Below, piece by piece: positions 45,183 through 54,101 of a stretch of 64,000 nucleotides of DNA. Numbering within the stretch: the first letter of the stretch is position 1; each line of letters starts with the position of its first letter. The DNA is taken from contig CALVFT010000002.1 in the NCBI GenBank assembly GCA_944326915.1, positions 1 to 64,000 of the forward strand, written 5' to 3'. The notes below the pieces were generated by a model, which saw nothing but the letters and a program-made list of their open reading frames with translations, was not told where the DNA came from and did not search any database. Source of the DNA: Candidatus Gastranaerophilales bacterium. GTDB lineage: Bacteria > Cyanobacteriota > Vampirovibrionia > Gastranaerophilales > Gastranaerophilaceae. The translations under genes were made by a program, and so were the position numbers.

Positions 45183-45211
45183 TATTTCTTTATTTTGTTC
45201 GGGGAGAGTTG

Positions 45212-46963
45212 ATGAAAAAATTTGTTTATTGTGGAATTGTTGTAGTAGTTTTAGTTGTATTTTTGGCATTGAGATATACTTGTGAATTTGTATATGTTAG
45301 CCCAACAGTGAATACGGAGGTTTTTCCTTATATCGCTAAATCGATTAAGCAAGTTGATAGAGCCTTAAATAAGGCAGTATTTGATTCTTTTATCGATGGT
45401 AAAAGAGTTAAAATTAATTATAAAAATGCTTATGGGTCAGGTTTTTTGTTAAATAACCCTATTCCAAACGATTTGGATTTTTCGGTTGGTGTTAATTTAG
45501 GTAGATATAAGTATGATGGAACTAATTCAAAAGAAATTGCAGAAAATTTATATGATAAAATTCAGTTTTTTCAACAATCCTTGTTAGATTCAATTAATAA
45601 TGATTTAGATGGTTACTATTCAAATACGTCAGTTGTAGCTTCTGTCATTAAGTCAGTTAATGACAGAAAAGATGCTGTGAATGCTATTTCTTCATCTTTT
45701 GATTCTATCTTTAAAGATAAAGACTATGTTGTATATTTATCAAAGAAAGATTCAAAAAATGTAGAGGTTGATTTACCTTTCGTACTTAAATCAAATGAAA
45801 TTTTGATTGAAGATTTTCCTCCAGTGACTTTGTTTACGAAAGATGTATTGTACTACCCCAATCAAGAAAATTTTTTGAGAGAACTTACAATAGTTATAGA
45901 CTATTCTTTTGAAATAGAGAATGTTAAAACAGCAGAAGTGAAAGATATTGAACTTGTTGGAGAGTCCTTTTTAGGACAACGGTTACAGCTTTCTAGAAGA
46001 TTTTTTGTGCCGATAGCATTTATTGGAGAAAATTCTGCTAATTATTTAAAAACTTTGAGTTATCTTAATAGTGATGAAGAATATTTGAATTACAGGCTGT
46101 TTAATTTTGGAAGACATCTTCAGGAGGTTAGAAATCTAACAGAGTTTGATGAACGTCCTGTAAAACTACTTAAACGAGTTTTGCAGTGTGCTAATTTAAT
46201 TAAGCCGGTTTTGTCTCAAAAAGAGTTTGAAGAAATTAATTCTTCTATACTGGATAGTTTATCTAATCCAAACCTCAGTTGTATAAATGACTATTATACT
46301 ATTTTAGGTAATTTAATTCAAATTACTTCAAGCCCATCATTGTTTTTTAAATTGAAAAATAAGAATGAATTTAAACAGTTATTTATTGCTTTGGAAAATG
46401 ATTTGGATATTCTAAAGAATGCTGGGCTTTTGAATTCTCGTGATTATCAAGCTTTAAAAAATGCAAACATCGAGTTAGAGAATGCTTGTGCTAGTGCAAA
46501 AAAACTTTCTGATGTGGATTATATAAATTTATACTTGTTAAAGTTTATGGATTCAGAGTTTTTACCAGTGCAAAGATCTGTTTTTGCTAAAATTATTAGT
46601 GCTGGAGCTAATATTGAAAGTTATGTTGCTAAATTTAATAAGATTTATGAGGATGCGGGATTCCATCTTGTAGATTTTTATTGGCTTGATAAAAATACTA
46701 TCGGTATTTTAAAAGATAATTTTACATCTTCTATCAAGCAGGATGATTTGAAAAAGATGGCTTTAGAAAATAACTTGGTTGATGTAAATTATGTTTTTAT
46801 AGATAAATCTTCAGATAAAATTAATAAAAGTATTCATTATAGTCTGTGGGTAAGGTATAATCCAACAAAAGTGGAGGAGCAAAACTGGCAACTTTTACGC
46901 ACAAAATTATTGAATGATAAGAAGAACTTTAATATAAAAAGAAAATTTGTAATTGTTAAATAA
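45212..46963 (+). CDS. Membrane-anchored hypothetical protein, 583 aa
   Basis: A single N-terminal membrane helix (about 4-22, VYCGIVVVVLVVFLALRY) or uncleaved signal anchors a large, mostly helical, extracytoplasmic domain rich in Asn, Asp and Leu. No catalytic motif or repeat is recognised. GGGGAGAG lies 6 nt before the ATG at 45212, so the longer frame running back into tRNA-Phe is rejected. It starts 29 nt after the tRNA and may be read from the same promoter. Confidence 0.75.
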   Translation: MKKFVYCGIVVVVLVVFLALRYTCEFVYVSPTVNTEVFPYIAKSIKQVDRALNKAVFDSFIDGKRVKINYKNAYGSGFLLNNPIPNDLDFSVGVNLGRYKYDGTNSKEIAENLYDKIQFFQQSLLDSINNDLDGYYSNTSVVASVIKSVNDRKDAVNAISSSFDSIFKDKDYVVYLSKKDSKNVEVDLPFVLKSNEILIEDFPPVTLFTKDVLYYPNQENFLRELTIVIDYSFEIENVKTAEVKDIELVGESFLGQRLQLSRRFFVPIAFIGENSANYLKTLSYLNSDEEYLNYRLFNFGRHLQEVRNLTEFDERPVKLLKRVLQCANLIKPVLSQKEFEEINSSILDSLSNPNLSCINDYYTILGNLIQITSSPSLFFKLKNKNEFKQLFIALENDLDILKNAGLLNSRDYQALKNANIELENACASAKKLSDVDYINLYLLKFMDSEFLPVQRSVFAKIISAGANIESYVAKFNKIYEDAGFHLVDFYWLDKNTIGILKDNFTSSIKQDDLKKMALENNLVDVNYVFIDKSSDKINKSIHYSLWVRYNPTKVEEQNWQLLRTKLLNDKKNFNIKRKFVIVK

Positions 46964-46989
46964 AGTTTTTTTCGATTTAATTGATTTTA

Positions 46990-47232
46990 TTATTTGTGAA
47001 GCGTTTTTACTATATTTCTGGCTTGCCAGAAATATAGTTGTCCGTTTTTAATTCCACCTTCAATATCTTGAGGGCTTCCAAATTCTTTTTCTAGTACCAG
47101 TGCATTTTTTACCAAATTTTTAATTACATCCCAAACTTTTTTGACATCTTTTGGCTGTGTTACTTTTTTATCTATTAATTTATAGTTTTCATTAAAAAGA
47201 TATTCTTGATATTTGCTTATACTAAAATTTTA
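46990..47232 (-). pseudogene. Remnant of a PEP/pyruvate-binding (PPDK_N-like) domain
   Basis: A minus-strand frame of about 80 codons without a start codon ends at TAA (46990). It contains LEKEFGSPQDIEGGIKNG followed by QLYFWQARNIV, matching the closing ATP-grasp motif of pyruvate phosphate dikinase, PEP synthase and glucan water dikinase (PQDIE, then a beta-strand with QaRP). Only this C-terminal piece remains. It follows the flippase gene directly and overlaps its end by 16 nt. It is most simply a deletion remnant. Confidence 0.6.
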
Positions 47233-48656
47233 TTTTTACAGTTCCATAACGTAATATAGTTTATAACTATGAATAATATTGGAGTAATAATTTGGTAATT
47301 TTGTGGAATTATTCTAGTTATAGATATGTTTAATAATATGAAAATTAAAATACTTATTAAAAGAGTTTTAACTGCTGATTTGAATATTTTTTTAGGATAG
47401 AGGTAGTCTATATTTTGGAAGTTGATTAGTGAATTAAAAATAATTAGTAATATCATTGAGCTTAGCATTGCAATACCTGCTCCTAGTAGTTTGTATTCAG
47501 GAATTAGTATAATGTTAAGTAGTATACAGATAATGCCTATAAATATTGTGACAAGCATTTCTATATAGGTTTTGTTTTTTAGGTGATATTTTACATTTAT
47601 TATTTTCATTAATTCGTGTAGGAATATTGTAGTTGCAAAAAATGGGAAAATAGTTGATGCTAAAGAGTATTCAGTTGAAAACATTGTGGATGTAATCTCT
47701 TTAGAATAAAATAAAAATAGGCTTATAATCGGGATGAATAGTGTACTGTAAAGCTGTATTGTGCTTGTTACAATGCTTTTTATAGCTTGTTTGTTTTCAT
47801 ATTTCTTTATTATTATTGGAAAAACGGCAAATAAAAAAGTAGAAAATAGCGGAGTTAAGAGATAACTTGTGTAGACCCATGCAATACCTGCTGTCGCTGT
47901 CAAGTTAAATAGTCCCATCCTTTGGAACACAAATTTATTTATGTGCAAAAGCGTCCATATCGAAGTATTTGTGATTATTGTTGGAAGACTGTATTTAAGC
48001 GTTTCTTGAATTAAGTTCTGTTCAATTTTTAGCTTGATTTTTTCTTTTAGTTTAATTTCTTTTATAATGTAAATATCTATTATTACCATTGCAATTATCA
48101 TTGCATTAAGTATCGCTGATATGTTGTGAGATATTTTAAATAATGCTAGAAAAAATATTAAATGGGTAAACTGATATATGATTATACTAAATGTGTATAA
48201 AAATGGTCTATTTAATATTCTAAGCATTTGATACAAGAACTGTCTTATACCACAAGGTATTATTAGTATGATAGTTGTCAATAATATATCATGTGGAATA
48301 TAAAATTTTGTGCAGATATTGTCTTTGGATATAAAGTAAGCAATGCAAATAGCAATGTATGCAATTAGTGATATGAAAATAATGTTTGAGTAGAATTCTT
48401 CAAGTTTATTCTCAAGCTTATACTTTTCATAAAATCTTAAAGATGATTTTGTAATCCAGTCTGTAGAGCAGGTACATAACAAGTTTAATGCTCCTACACT
48501 TAATTGATATATCCCCATTTCTTTTTGCGTTAGTATAAATCCTAAAAATGGTATGATAATCAATGAATTTATTACTACTAAAAATCTTGAGGGAAGATAT
48601 TGAAAAAAAGAGTTCAATAAAATTTTATAATTTTTTAACCTTATTACTCTGTCCAT
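47217..48656 (-). CDS. Polysaccharide flippase (Wzx/MATE-like)
   Basis: A 479-aa protein with about 12-14 hydrophobic segments, opening FFQYLPSRFLVVINSLIIIP and continuing TQKEMGIYQLSVGALNLLCT, the pattern of Wzx-type oligosaccharide flippases. It would move lipid-linked glycan units across the inner membrane. The start is set at the ATG at 48656. An upstream in-frame TTG would lie within the -10 TATTAT, which ends 6 nt before the ATG. No glycosyltransferases flank it. Confidence 0.8.
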   Translation of the reverse strand: MDRVIRLKNYKILLNSFFQYLPSRFLVVINSLIIIPFLGFILTQKEMGIYQLSVGALNLLCTCSTDWITKSSLRFYEKYKLENKLEEFYSNIIFISLIAYIAICIAYFISKDNICTKFYIPHDILLTTIILIIPCGIRQFLYQMLRILNRPFLYTFSIIIYQFTHLIFFLALFKISHNISAILNAMIIAMVIIDIYIIKEIKLKEKIKLKIEQNLIQETLKYSLPTIITNTSIWTLLHINKFVFQRMGLFNLTATAGIAWVYTSYLLTPLFSTFLFAVFPIIIKKYENKQAIKSIVTSTIQLYSTLFIPIISLFLFYSKEITSTMFSTEYSLASTIFPFFATTIFLHELMKIINVKYHLKNKTYIEMLVTIFIGIICILLNIILIPEYKLLGAGIAMLSSMILLIIFNSLINFQNIDYLYPKKIFKSAVKTLLISILIFILLNISITRIIPQNYQIITPILFIVINYITLWNCKNKILV

Positions 48657-48662
48657 AACTAT

Positions 48663-48668
48663 ATAATA
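48663..48668 (-). promoter_or_regulatory. -10 of the flippase gene, leaderless type
   Basis: The minus strand reads TATTAT, then 6 nt (atagtt), then ATG. No ribosome binding site. Confidence 0.45.
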
Positions 48669-48670
48669 CA

Positions 48671-48708
48671 AAAAACAGAGTTAAATATTAATACTTAACT
48701 CTGTTTTT
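48671..48708. terminator. Bidirectional terminator after the pilin pair
   Basis: A 14-bp stem AAAAACAGAGTTAA/TTAACTCTGTTTTT with a 10-nt loop. It ends the minus-strand pilin transcript just before the flippase promoter. Confidence 0.88.
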
Positions 48709-48734
48709 GTATATTTATTTAGGCATAAAACATA

Positions 48735-49340
48735 TTAATAATTCATTTGCCAATTGTGATCTATTGCGAGTAATTCATAACATCCGTTTCCTGAAGTACT
48801 TGTTAAGCATGTTGATGAATCATAGTTTTTCTTTGCAAGTCCAGTATCCTTGTCTATGTAAAATGTAAACATATCTCTTCCACCAATATTTGGATCGTTT
48901 GTACCATTTATATCGACAACAACCTTAACAAAAGAAGTTGTTTTGGATAGACAAACAACTGCTGAATTTGCTAGTACATATGATGTATTATCGCAGGTAA
49001 AAGCAGCTCCACTACTACCGTTTATGGATTCATAATTGCTTGCGAAACAAGAACCAGATGTATTTGCCGCACAAGATTTAAGAGTTTTAAAATTTTTAGT
49101 AACAAAATCATTTAAATTGGCGTAATATGATGTGTAACTAAATTTTGCTTTAGCTTCATCTGTCATACTCAATTCTGTTGCACTTTCAAATTCATTTACA
49201 ACTTTTCTAAATTGTGTTGCAAATGCCTTTCTTTGGTAATTTGATATAACAGTAGGAACTGTTAAAGCTGATACAACACCAATAATACCAACTGCTATTA
49301 ATATTTCACTTAGCGTAAATGCATGTTTTCTTATACTCAT
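48735..49340 (-). CDS. Type IV pilin-like protein, third copy
   Basis: A 201-aa prepilin with leader MSIRKHA and mature FTLSEILIAVGIIGVVSALTV with Glu5. The C-terminal domain has DINGTNDPNIGGRDMF, a late Cys pair and the terminal WQMNY, the same layout as the tandem pilins at 31.7-33.1 kb. AAAGGGT precedes the ATG. It lies 18 nt downstream of another pilin, so the pair forms one operon. Confidence 0.87.
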   Translation of the reverse strand: MSIRKHAFTLSEILIAVGIIGVVSALTVPTVISNYQRKAFATQFRKVVNEFESATELSMTDEAKAKFSYTSYYANLNDFVTKNFKTLKSCAANTSGSCFASNYESINGSSGAAFTCDNTSYVLANSAVVCLSKTTSFVKVVVDINGTNDPNIGGRDMFTFYIDKDTGLAKKNYDSSTCLTSTSGNGCYELLAIDHNWQMNY

Positions 49341-49358
49341 TTAATACCCTTTCATTTT

Positions 49359-50033
49359 TTAATAATCCATTTTCCACTTGTCACTCATAATTTTTTCAAG
49401 ACAAGCGCCACCATATGCTGATGTAATACAACTATTCTTATATGTATCACTACTTGAAGGATTATATTTAAAGTTTATGCTGCCATCTTTATATATATTG
49501 AAGTTAAACACATCTCTACCTCCAACGTTAGGATCTTCTGGTCCGTTTACATCAATATAAACATTTGCAGATATAAAATTACCACTATCAATTATTGGGG
49601 GTTCAATACATATAGCGGTTCCTCTTTTTAATGTTACAGAATAACCATTATTACAAGGGATGCCCTCATCATTCCCAGAAATAGCTGTGTACAGAGATGC
49701 AAAGCACGGAGTCATTGTTGTTCCACAATCTTCCATAACCGTGAAATTTTCTTTAAGAAATTTTCCTGCACTATTTTTTATATCAGTTTCAGTTGGGGAA
49801 CTATTTTTTACTGTAAAATATGTTCTTGACAAGTCTTTGGCAAATTGATCAACTAAAAAAACTGTCATTACTTGCGAAAATTCGGCATATACTTTTTGTA
49901 GATTTAAAACAAAAGCTTTTTTCTGGTGATTACTGTACATTGTTGGCACTACCATTACAGATATGATTCCAATTATTGTAACAGCAATCAAAATCTCAGC
50001 AACTGTAAACCCTAAAAATTTTTTACTCTGCAT
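49359..50033 (-). CDS. Type IV pilin-like protein, fourth copy
   Basis: A 224-aa prepilin with leader MQSKKFLG, the classical Gly at -1, then mature FTVAEILIAVTIIGIISVMVV with Glu5. The C-terminal signature is DVNGPEDPNVGGRDVF, then a Cys pair and WKMDY. The start is the ATG at 50033, with GGAG 7 nt upstream; the GTG two codons earlier lies between the two. TATAAT repeats precede it, so it leads the two-pilin operon. Confidence 0.87.
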   Translation of the reverse strand: MQSKKFLGFTVAEILIAVTIIGIISVMVVPTMYSNHQKKAFVLNLQKVYAEFSQVMTVFLVDQFAKDLSRTYFTVKNSSPTETDIKNSAGKFLKENFTVMEDCGTTMTPCFASLYTAISGNDEGIPCNNGYSVTLKRGTAICIEPPIIDSGNFISANVYIDVNGPEDPNVGGRDVFNFNIYKDGSINFKYNPSSSDTYKNSCITSAYGGACLEKIMSDKWKMDY

Positions 50034-50112
50034 AAGCACTCCATATTATATTATAACTTTACTTTTGCAGATTGTCAATTCTAAATATTGTAAAATAAGG
50101 GCAAGATTTTTA

Positions 50113-50346
50113 TTATACTTCAATAAATAATCTTTGTCCTACGATATTTTGCTTTCCATTGTAATATCCAGCAAAATATCCGCCACGAACAGGATTATTC
50201 TTTGCATAATTATTTAGATTATTACCATTGTAATTTACGAATGGGTTGTTGCTATATGGATTTGAAGATGTACTTCTTACCGGTGTTGCAACTTGTGTGC
50301 CTGTTGGTGCAAATACTTGTGATAACAAACTAACTAAACTCGCCAT
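50113..50346 (-). CDS. Small Asn-rich hypothetical protein, 77 aa
   Basis: The hydrophobic start MASLVSLLSQVFAPTG leads into an Asn/Tyr/Gly-rich middle (NPYSNNPFVNYNGNNLNNY) and a short basic tail. GAGGG lies 9 nt before the ATG. It has no clear cleavage site and no known domain. It sits upstream of the pilin pair on the same strand, but a gap of about 80 nt with TATAAT separates them. Confidence 0.55.
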   Translation of the reverse strand: MASLVSLLSQVFAPTGTQVATPVRSTSSNPYSNNPFVNYNGNNLNNYAKNNPVRGGYFAGYYNGKQNIVGQRLFIEV

Positions 50347-50478
50347 TCTACTATACCCTCACTTCTTGTGATTTATTTAATGATGAAATCTGCTTTGTCA
50401 TTATTATATCATAATTATAAAAAAATCTTAAATTTTCTTAATAAAATCATTCTTTTTATGTAGTATAATAATTTTGTT

Positions 50479-51732
50479 ATGAGTGAAGAAGTTTTAAAAA
50501 AAGTTTTAGTTGTGGGAAGTTCCGCTAAAGAATATTCTCTAGCAAAAAAATTATTGGAATCTGATAGAGTTTCAGAAGTTTACGTCGCTCCAGGAAATTC
50601 TTTTATGAGTGAATTTTGTAATTGTATTGATATTAGAGAAGATAATGTCTCAGAGTTACTAAAGTTTGTAATAGATAACAAAATTGACTTGACTGTTGCT
50701 TCTTCTGAGAAATCAATAAAAGCTGATATTGCCGGAATTTTTCAGGCTAATTCTCAACTAATCTTTGCCCCAACTGCTGTAAGTTCAGAATTTGCTATGA
50801 GCAAATCGTTTGGAAAGAAGTTTTTGTATAAACTTCATATTCCTACTCCTCGTTTTGGTGTATTTGAAAAAGAAGCAGTGGCTGTTGATTATTTGAAGAC
50901 ATCTAATATGCCTGTTGTGATTAGAATGGACGAAAATTTAGAAGGAAGAGATCGTCTGGTATGTTCAAATTTAACTATTGCTAAAACTTTTGTTTCTGAT
51001 TTGTTTTGTAAAGATGAGCAAAAAGTTCTTATAGAAGATTATGTGTATGGGCATGAATTTACTTTTTATGTTTTAACAGATGGCTATAGTGCTTTGCCTA
51101 TAGGGACTGTGGCAAATTATAAATTCATGGAAAACGGGAATGGTGGATTTTTAACATCTGGAGTAGGAGCTTATGTTCCTGATTATAAGATTTCTTCTGA
51201 TGTTGAGAAATATCTTTTACAGGATGTCATTACAAGAGTGCTTGATTCTCTTGAAAAAAGAGAAAATCCTTATTTAGGCATTTTAGGTGTCGATTGTGTT
51301 TTAAAAGATGATGGCAGTATTGCTGTATTAGAATTTAGGACATTCTTATCTGATCATGATTGTAAGGCTGTTTTAAATTTGGTTCAGGATGATATTTATA
51401 CCTTATTTGAAGCATGTATTCTTGGTGCATTGGGCGATGATTTTGAAAATGTGACTTTTTCAGACTATTCATCTGTTTCATGTGTGATATTTTCCAAGAA
51501 AGATGGTGAGATTGTTTCTGGCTTGGAATCATTGGATGAAGATGATATTTCCCATTTTGCGACAAAGAAAAATCAATATCTTGAATGTGTGGTGCCTTGT
51601 GGAAGAGCTTTTGTAGTTACAAAGACTTCTAATACTCTTTCTCGTGCTAGAGCAAATATGTACGAAGATATTGAACTTATTAAGTTCAATGGAAAGAAGT
51701 TTCGTTCAGATATTTGTCCAAGTGTTAAGTAA
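50479..51732 (+). CDS. PurD-like ATP-grasp protein, probably not a GAR synthetase
   Basis: A 417-aa protein with the full PurD layout: VLVVGSSAKEYSLAKKL at the N terminus, YVAPGNS, a B domain and the ATP-grasp core. Key PurD residues are altered. The GGREHA loop reads SSAKEYS, and the metal/substrate motif E-F-N-x-R-x-G-D-P-E reads EFRTFLSDHD, losing the Mg2+-binding Asn and the conserved Arg and Gly. It is either a repurposed ligase or inactive. TATAAT ends 9 nt before the ATG. The next gene encodes a DnaJ-like protein. Confidence 0.7.
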   Translation: MSEEVLKKVLVVGSSAKEYSLAKKLLESDRVSEVYVAPGNSFMSEFCNCIDIREDNVSELLKFVIDNKIDLTVASSEKSIKADIAGIFQANSQLIFAPTAVSSEFAMSKSFGKKFLYKLHIPTPRFGVFEKEAVAVDYLKTSNMPVVIRMDENLEGRDRLVCSNLTIAKTFVSDLFCKDEQKVLIEDYVYGHEFTFYVLTDGYSALPIGTVANYKFMENGNGGFLTSGVGAYVPDYKISSDVEKYLLQDVITRVLDSLEKRENPYLGILGVDCVLKDDGSIAVLEFRTFLSDHDCKAVLNLVQDDIYTLFEACILGALGDDFENVTFSDYSSVSCVIFSKKDGEIVSGLESLDEDDISHFATKKNQYLECVVPCGRAFVVTKTSNTLSRARANMYEDIELIKFNGKKFRSDICPSVK

Positions 51733-51741
51733 CTTAAGCAG

Positions 51742-51769
51742 TTGATATTTTTATTTAGATCATTATAAA
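51742..51769 (+). promoter_or_regulatory. Candidate promoter of the dnaJ-like gene
   Basis: TTGATA (51742-51747), a 16-nt spacer, TATAAA (51764-51769), then 7 nt to the ATG. Near-leaderless. Confidence 0.45.
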
Positions 51770-51776
51770 TAAAAAT

Positions 51777-52802
51777 ATGATAAAGCGTAAAAATTATTAT
51801 GAGATTTTAGGAGTTACACCTGATAGTGATGAAGCTGAAATTAAAGCTTCATATAGACGCTTGGCAAGGAAATATCATCCTGATGTGAACCCAGATAAAG
51901 AGGATTTATTTAAGGCTATTACTGAGGCTTATGAAGTATTATCGAATAAAATGAAAAGAGCACAGTATGATACTCTAAATGGCTTTTTTAAATCTCAAAA
52001 AACTAATACTTCTTCTCAAAAAGCAGAGCAAGAGTACAAGTTTAATTCTTCAGAAGATCCAATTAATAATAAAAAGAATAGTGAAGACGAAAAGCTAAAA
52101 AATAGATTCAGTGATTTTTGGTATGATTTTAAGAAAACATCAAATAATTTTAATAAAAAGAAAGAAAAAATATCTCCAGTAAATGGTGATGATATTTTTT
52201 CAGATATTACAATATCATTAAAAGATGTCGCTCAAGGTACTACAAGAACTATTAATATAATGCATACGGTTCAATGTCCGCTTTGTAAAGGTCGAAAATT
52301 TATTAATGGCGCAAAATGTACTGTTTGTAGTGGGAAAGGGGATGTTTCTGATCATAAAAAAATTACCGTAAAGATCCCTAAGAATGTAAAAAATGGAGCT
52401 AAATTAAGAATTTCAGGAGAAGGAAATCCTGGTAAAAATGGCGGTAAAAATGGTGATTTGTTCTTAAAGATAAAGGTAGAAACTTCTTCCAAAATCAAGT
52501 ATGAAGGGCTAAATATATATTATGAGTTACCAATTACTCCTTTTGAAGCTGTTTTGGGTGGTGATATTTTAGTTCCTACTTTTGAAGGTAATGTTAAATT
52601 AAAATTGCCAAAACAAACTAATTCTGGGCAAAAGTTTAGATTAGCGGGGCAAGGTCTTGTTGATGGTAGTAAAATTGGAGATCTTATTGTTACAGTACAT
52701 ATTGAAATTCCGTGTTCTTTGTCAGATGATGAAATAAAGCTTTATGAAAAGCTTAAGAAATTATCGCAACAAAATATTAGAGAGAATTTATTAAATGGAT
52801 AA
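51777..52802 (+). CDS. DnaJ-family co-chaperone with a half-size zinc domain
   Basis: A 341-aa protein. The J domain (about 1-66) has the HPD motif in KYHPDVNPDKED. A charged linker (about 70-135) replaces the Gly/Phe region. The zinc region has only two CxxC motifs (CPLC and CTVC, about 165-180) instead of the four of DnaJ. Two beta-sandwich client-binding domains follow (PKNVKNGAKLRISGEGNPG). It is intermediate between DnaJ and CbpA. Neither dnaK nor grpE is adjacent. It overlaps queE by 8 nt. Confidence 0.9.
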   Translation: MIKRKNYYEILGVTPDSDEAEIKASYRRLARKYHPDVNPDKEDLFKAITEAYEVLSNKMKRAQYDTLNGFFKSQKTNTSSQKAEQEYKFNSSEDPINNKKNSEDEKLKNRFSDFWYDFKKTSNNFNKKKEKISPVNGDDIFSDITISLKDVAQGTTRTINIMHTVQCPLCKGRKFINGAKCTVCSGKGDVSDHKKITVKIPKNVKNGAKLRISGEGNPGKNGGKNGDLFLKIKVETSSKIKYEGLNIYYELPITPFEAVLGGDILVPTFEGNVKLKLPKQTNSGQKFRLAGQGLVDGSKIGDLIVTVHIEIPCSLSDDEIKLYEKLKKLSQQNIRENLLNG

Positions 52803-53472
52803 ATTAATTAAAATAAAAGAGATTTTTGATTCAATACAAGGTGAAGGCCCTTATGTTGGTTATAGACAATTATTTATAAGATTTTGTAATTGTAATTTGA
52901 AATGTAATTATTGTGATACAGAATTTTCTTCAAGTTCTGATTTTGTTGAGTATTCTCCATTAGCACTTGTAGAAAGGGTAAAATCTTTCGATTTAGATAA
53001 AATTCATTCTATTTCTTTGACCGGCGGAGAACCTCTTTTATCAGTTGAATTTTTGAAGGAGTTTTTACCTTTAGTAGATAAGAAAATTTATTTGGAAACT
53101 AATGCAACTTTGGCTGATAAATTTGATGAAATTAAAGCTTATGTTGATATTGTCTCTGCTGATATAAAGCTTGAGAGTGCAACGGGAATTAAAGATTCTT
53201 TAAAATTTCATGATCTGTTTTTTATGAAATGTCAAGGTATTGAAACTTTTGCAAAAATTGTGTTTAATTCATTGATTACTGATGAAGAAATTCAATCTAG
53301 TGCATTGCTTGCAAAAAAATACGGTATTGAATTAGTGCTTCAGCCGGAAATGATTGATAACAAGATGTCTGTAACTTCCGATTTTTGTGCAAAAATTTTA
53401 GATAAATTTTTAGAATATTATCCAAAAGTCCGACTAATACCTCAAGTTCATAAATTTATTGATGTAAGATAG
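52795..53472 (+). CDS. queE: 7-carboxy-7-deazaguanine synthase
   Basis: A 225-aa radical SAM enzyme of queuosine and 7-deazapurine synthesis. DSIQGEGPYVGYRQLFIRF opens the protein, followed by the cluster motif C-x3-C-x2-C in CNLKCNYCDTEF (about 33-44) and LTGGEPLL. The other que genes are not in the window. It overlaps the preceding co-chaperone gene by 8 nt and is followed by def. Confidence 0.94.
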   Translation: MDKLIKIKEIFDSIQGEGPYVGYRQLFIRFCNCNLKCNYCDTEFSSSSDFVEYSPLALVERVKSFDLDKIHSISLTGGEPLLSVEFLKEFLPLVDKKIYLETNATLADKFDEIKAYVDIVSADIKLESATGIKDSLKFHDLFFMKCQGIETFAKIVFNSLITDEEIQSSALLAKKYGIELVLQPEMIDNKMSVTSDFCAKILDKFLEYYPKVRLIPQVHKFIDVR

Positions 53473-53534
53473 CTCCTTTGTTTGCAATTATGGACATTTT
53501 CTTCTATAATATTCTCAAAAGAGAGGATATAAGT

Positions 53535-54101
53535 ATGGCTGTAAAGAGAGTTTTGCAATATGGAGAAAAAACTTTAAGAGAACCTTCAAAGGAAGTTAAT
53601 AAAGTATCTAAAAAGATTGTGGATTTGGTACATGATCTTTTAGAGACTATGTATGCAAAAAATGGTGTTGGTTTAGCTGCACCACAAATTGGAGTTAACT
53701 ATAGAGTTTTTGTTATAGATGTTTCTACTGATAAGGAACCTTTAAATCCATTGGTTTTTATTAATCCAAAAATTATTAAAAAATCAGGAGCAATAATAGC
53801 ACAAGAAGGTTGCATAAGTTTTCCTGAAGCATACACAGATGTTAAAAGGTACAAAAATGTCATGGTGAAAGCACTTGATGTTCATGGAAAACCTTTTGTA
53901 ATGGAAGCTAAGGATGGTTCTTTGTTAGCGAGAGCCATTCAGCACGAAAATGATCACTTAGATGGAATTCTTTTTATTGATCATTGTGTTAATAGATTTG
54001 AGACAAATGATATATTGGCAAAACATAAATTACCGCCTATCGATGAAGAAAAGCTTCTTGTAGAAAAAGATTTAGATGAGGAGCTAGAAAAGAATGATTA
54101 A
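53535..54101 (+). CDS. def: Peptide deformylase
   Basis: A 188-aa metalloprotease removing the N-formyl group from nascent proteins. Motif 1 is GVGLAAPQIG, motif 2 EGCISFPEAY, and motif 3 QHENDHLDG with HExxH. The ATG at 53535 has GAGAGGA 9 nt upstream, so an upstream TTG 19 codons earlier is rejected. TATAAT at about 53504 gives it its own promoter. It overlaps fmt by 8 nt, the classic def-fmt pair. Confidence 0.96.
   Translation: MAVKRVLQYGEKTLREPSKEVNKVSKKIVDLVHDLLETMYAKNGVGLAAPQIGVNYRVFVIDVSTDKEPLNPLVFINPKIIKKSGAIIAQEGCISFPEAYTDVKRYKNVMVKALDVHGKPFVMEAKDGSLLARAIQHENDHLDGILFIDHCVNRFETNDILAKHKLPPIDEEKLLVEKDLDEELEKND

Noticed and set aside
45125-45211. N-terminal extension of the 583-aa membrane protein reaching into tRNA-Phe
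   Set aside because: The segment translates the tRNA itself. A good ribosome binding site precedes the ATG at 45212.
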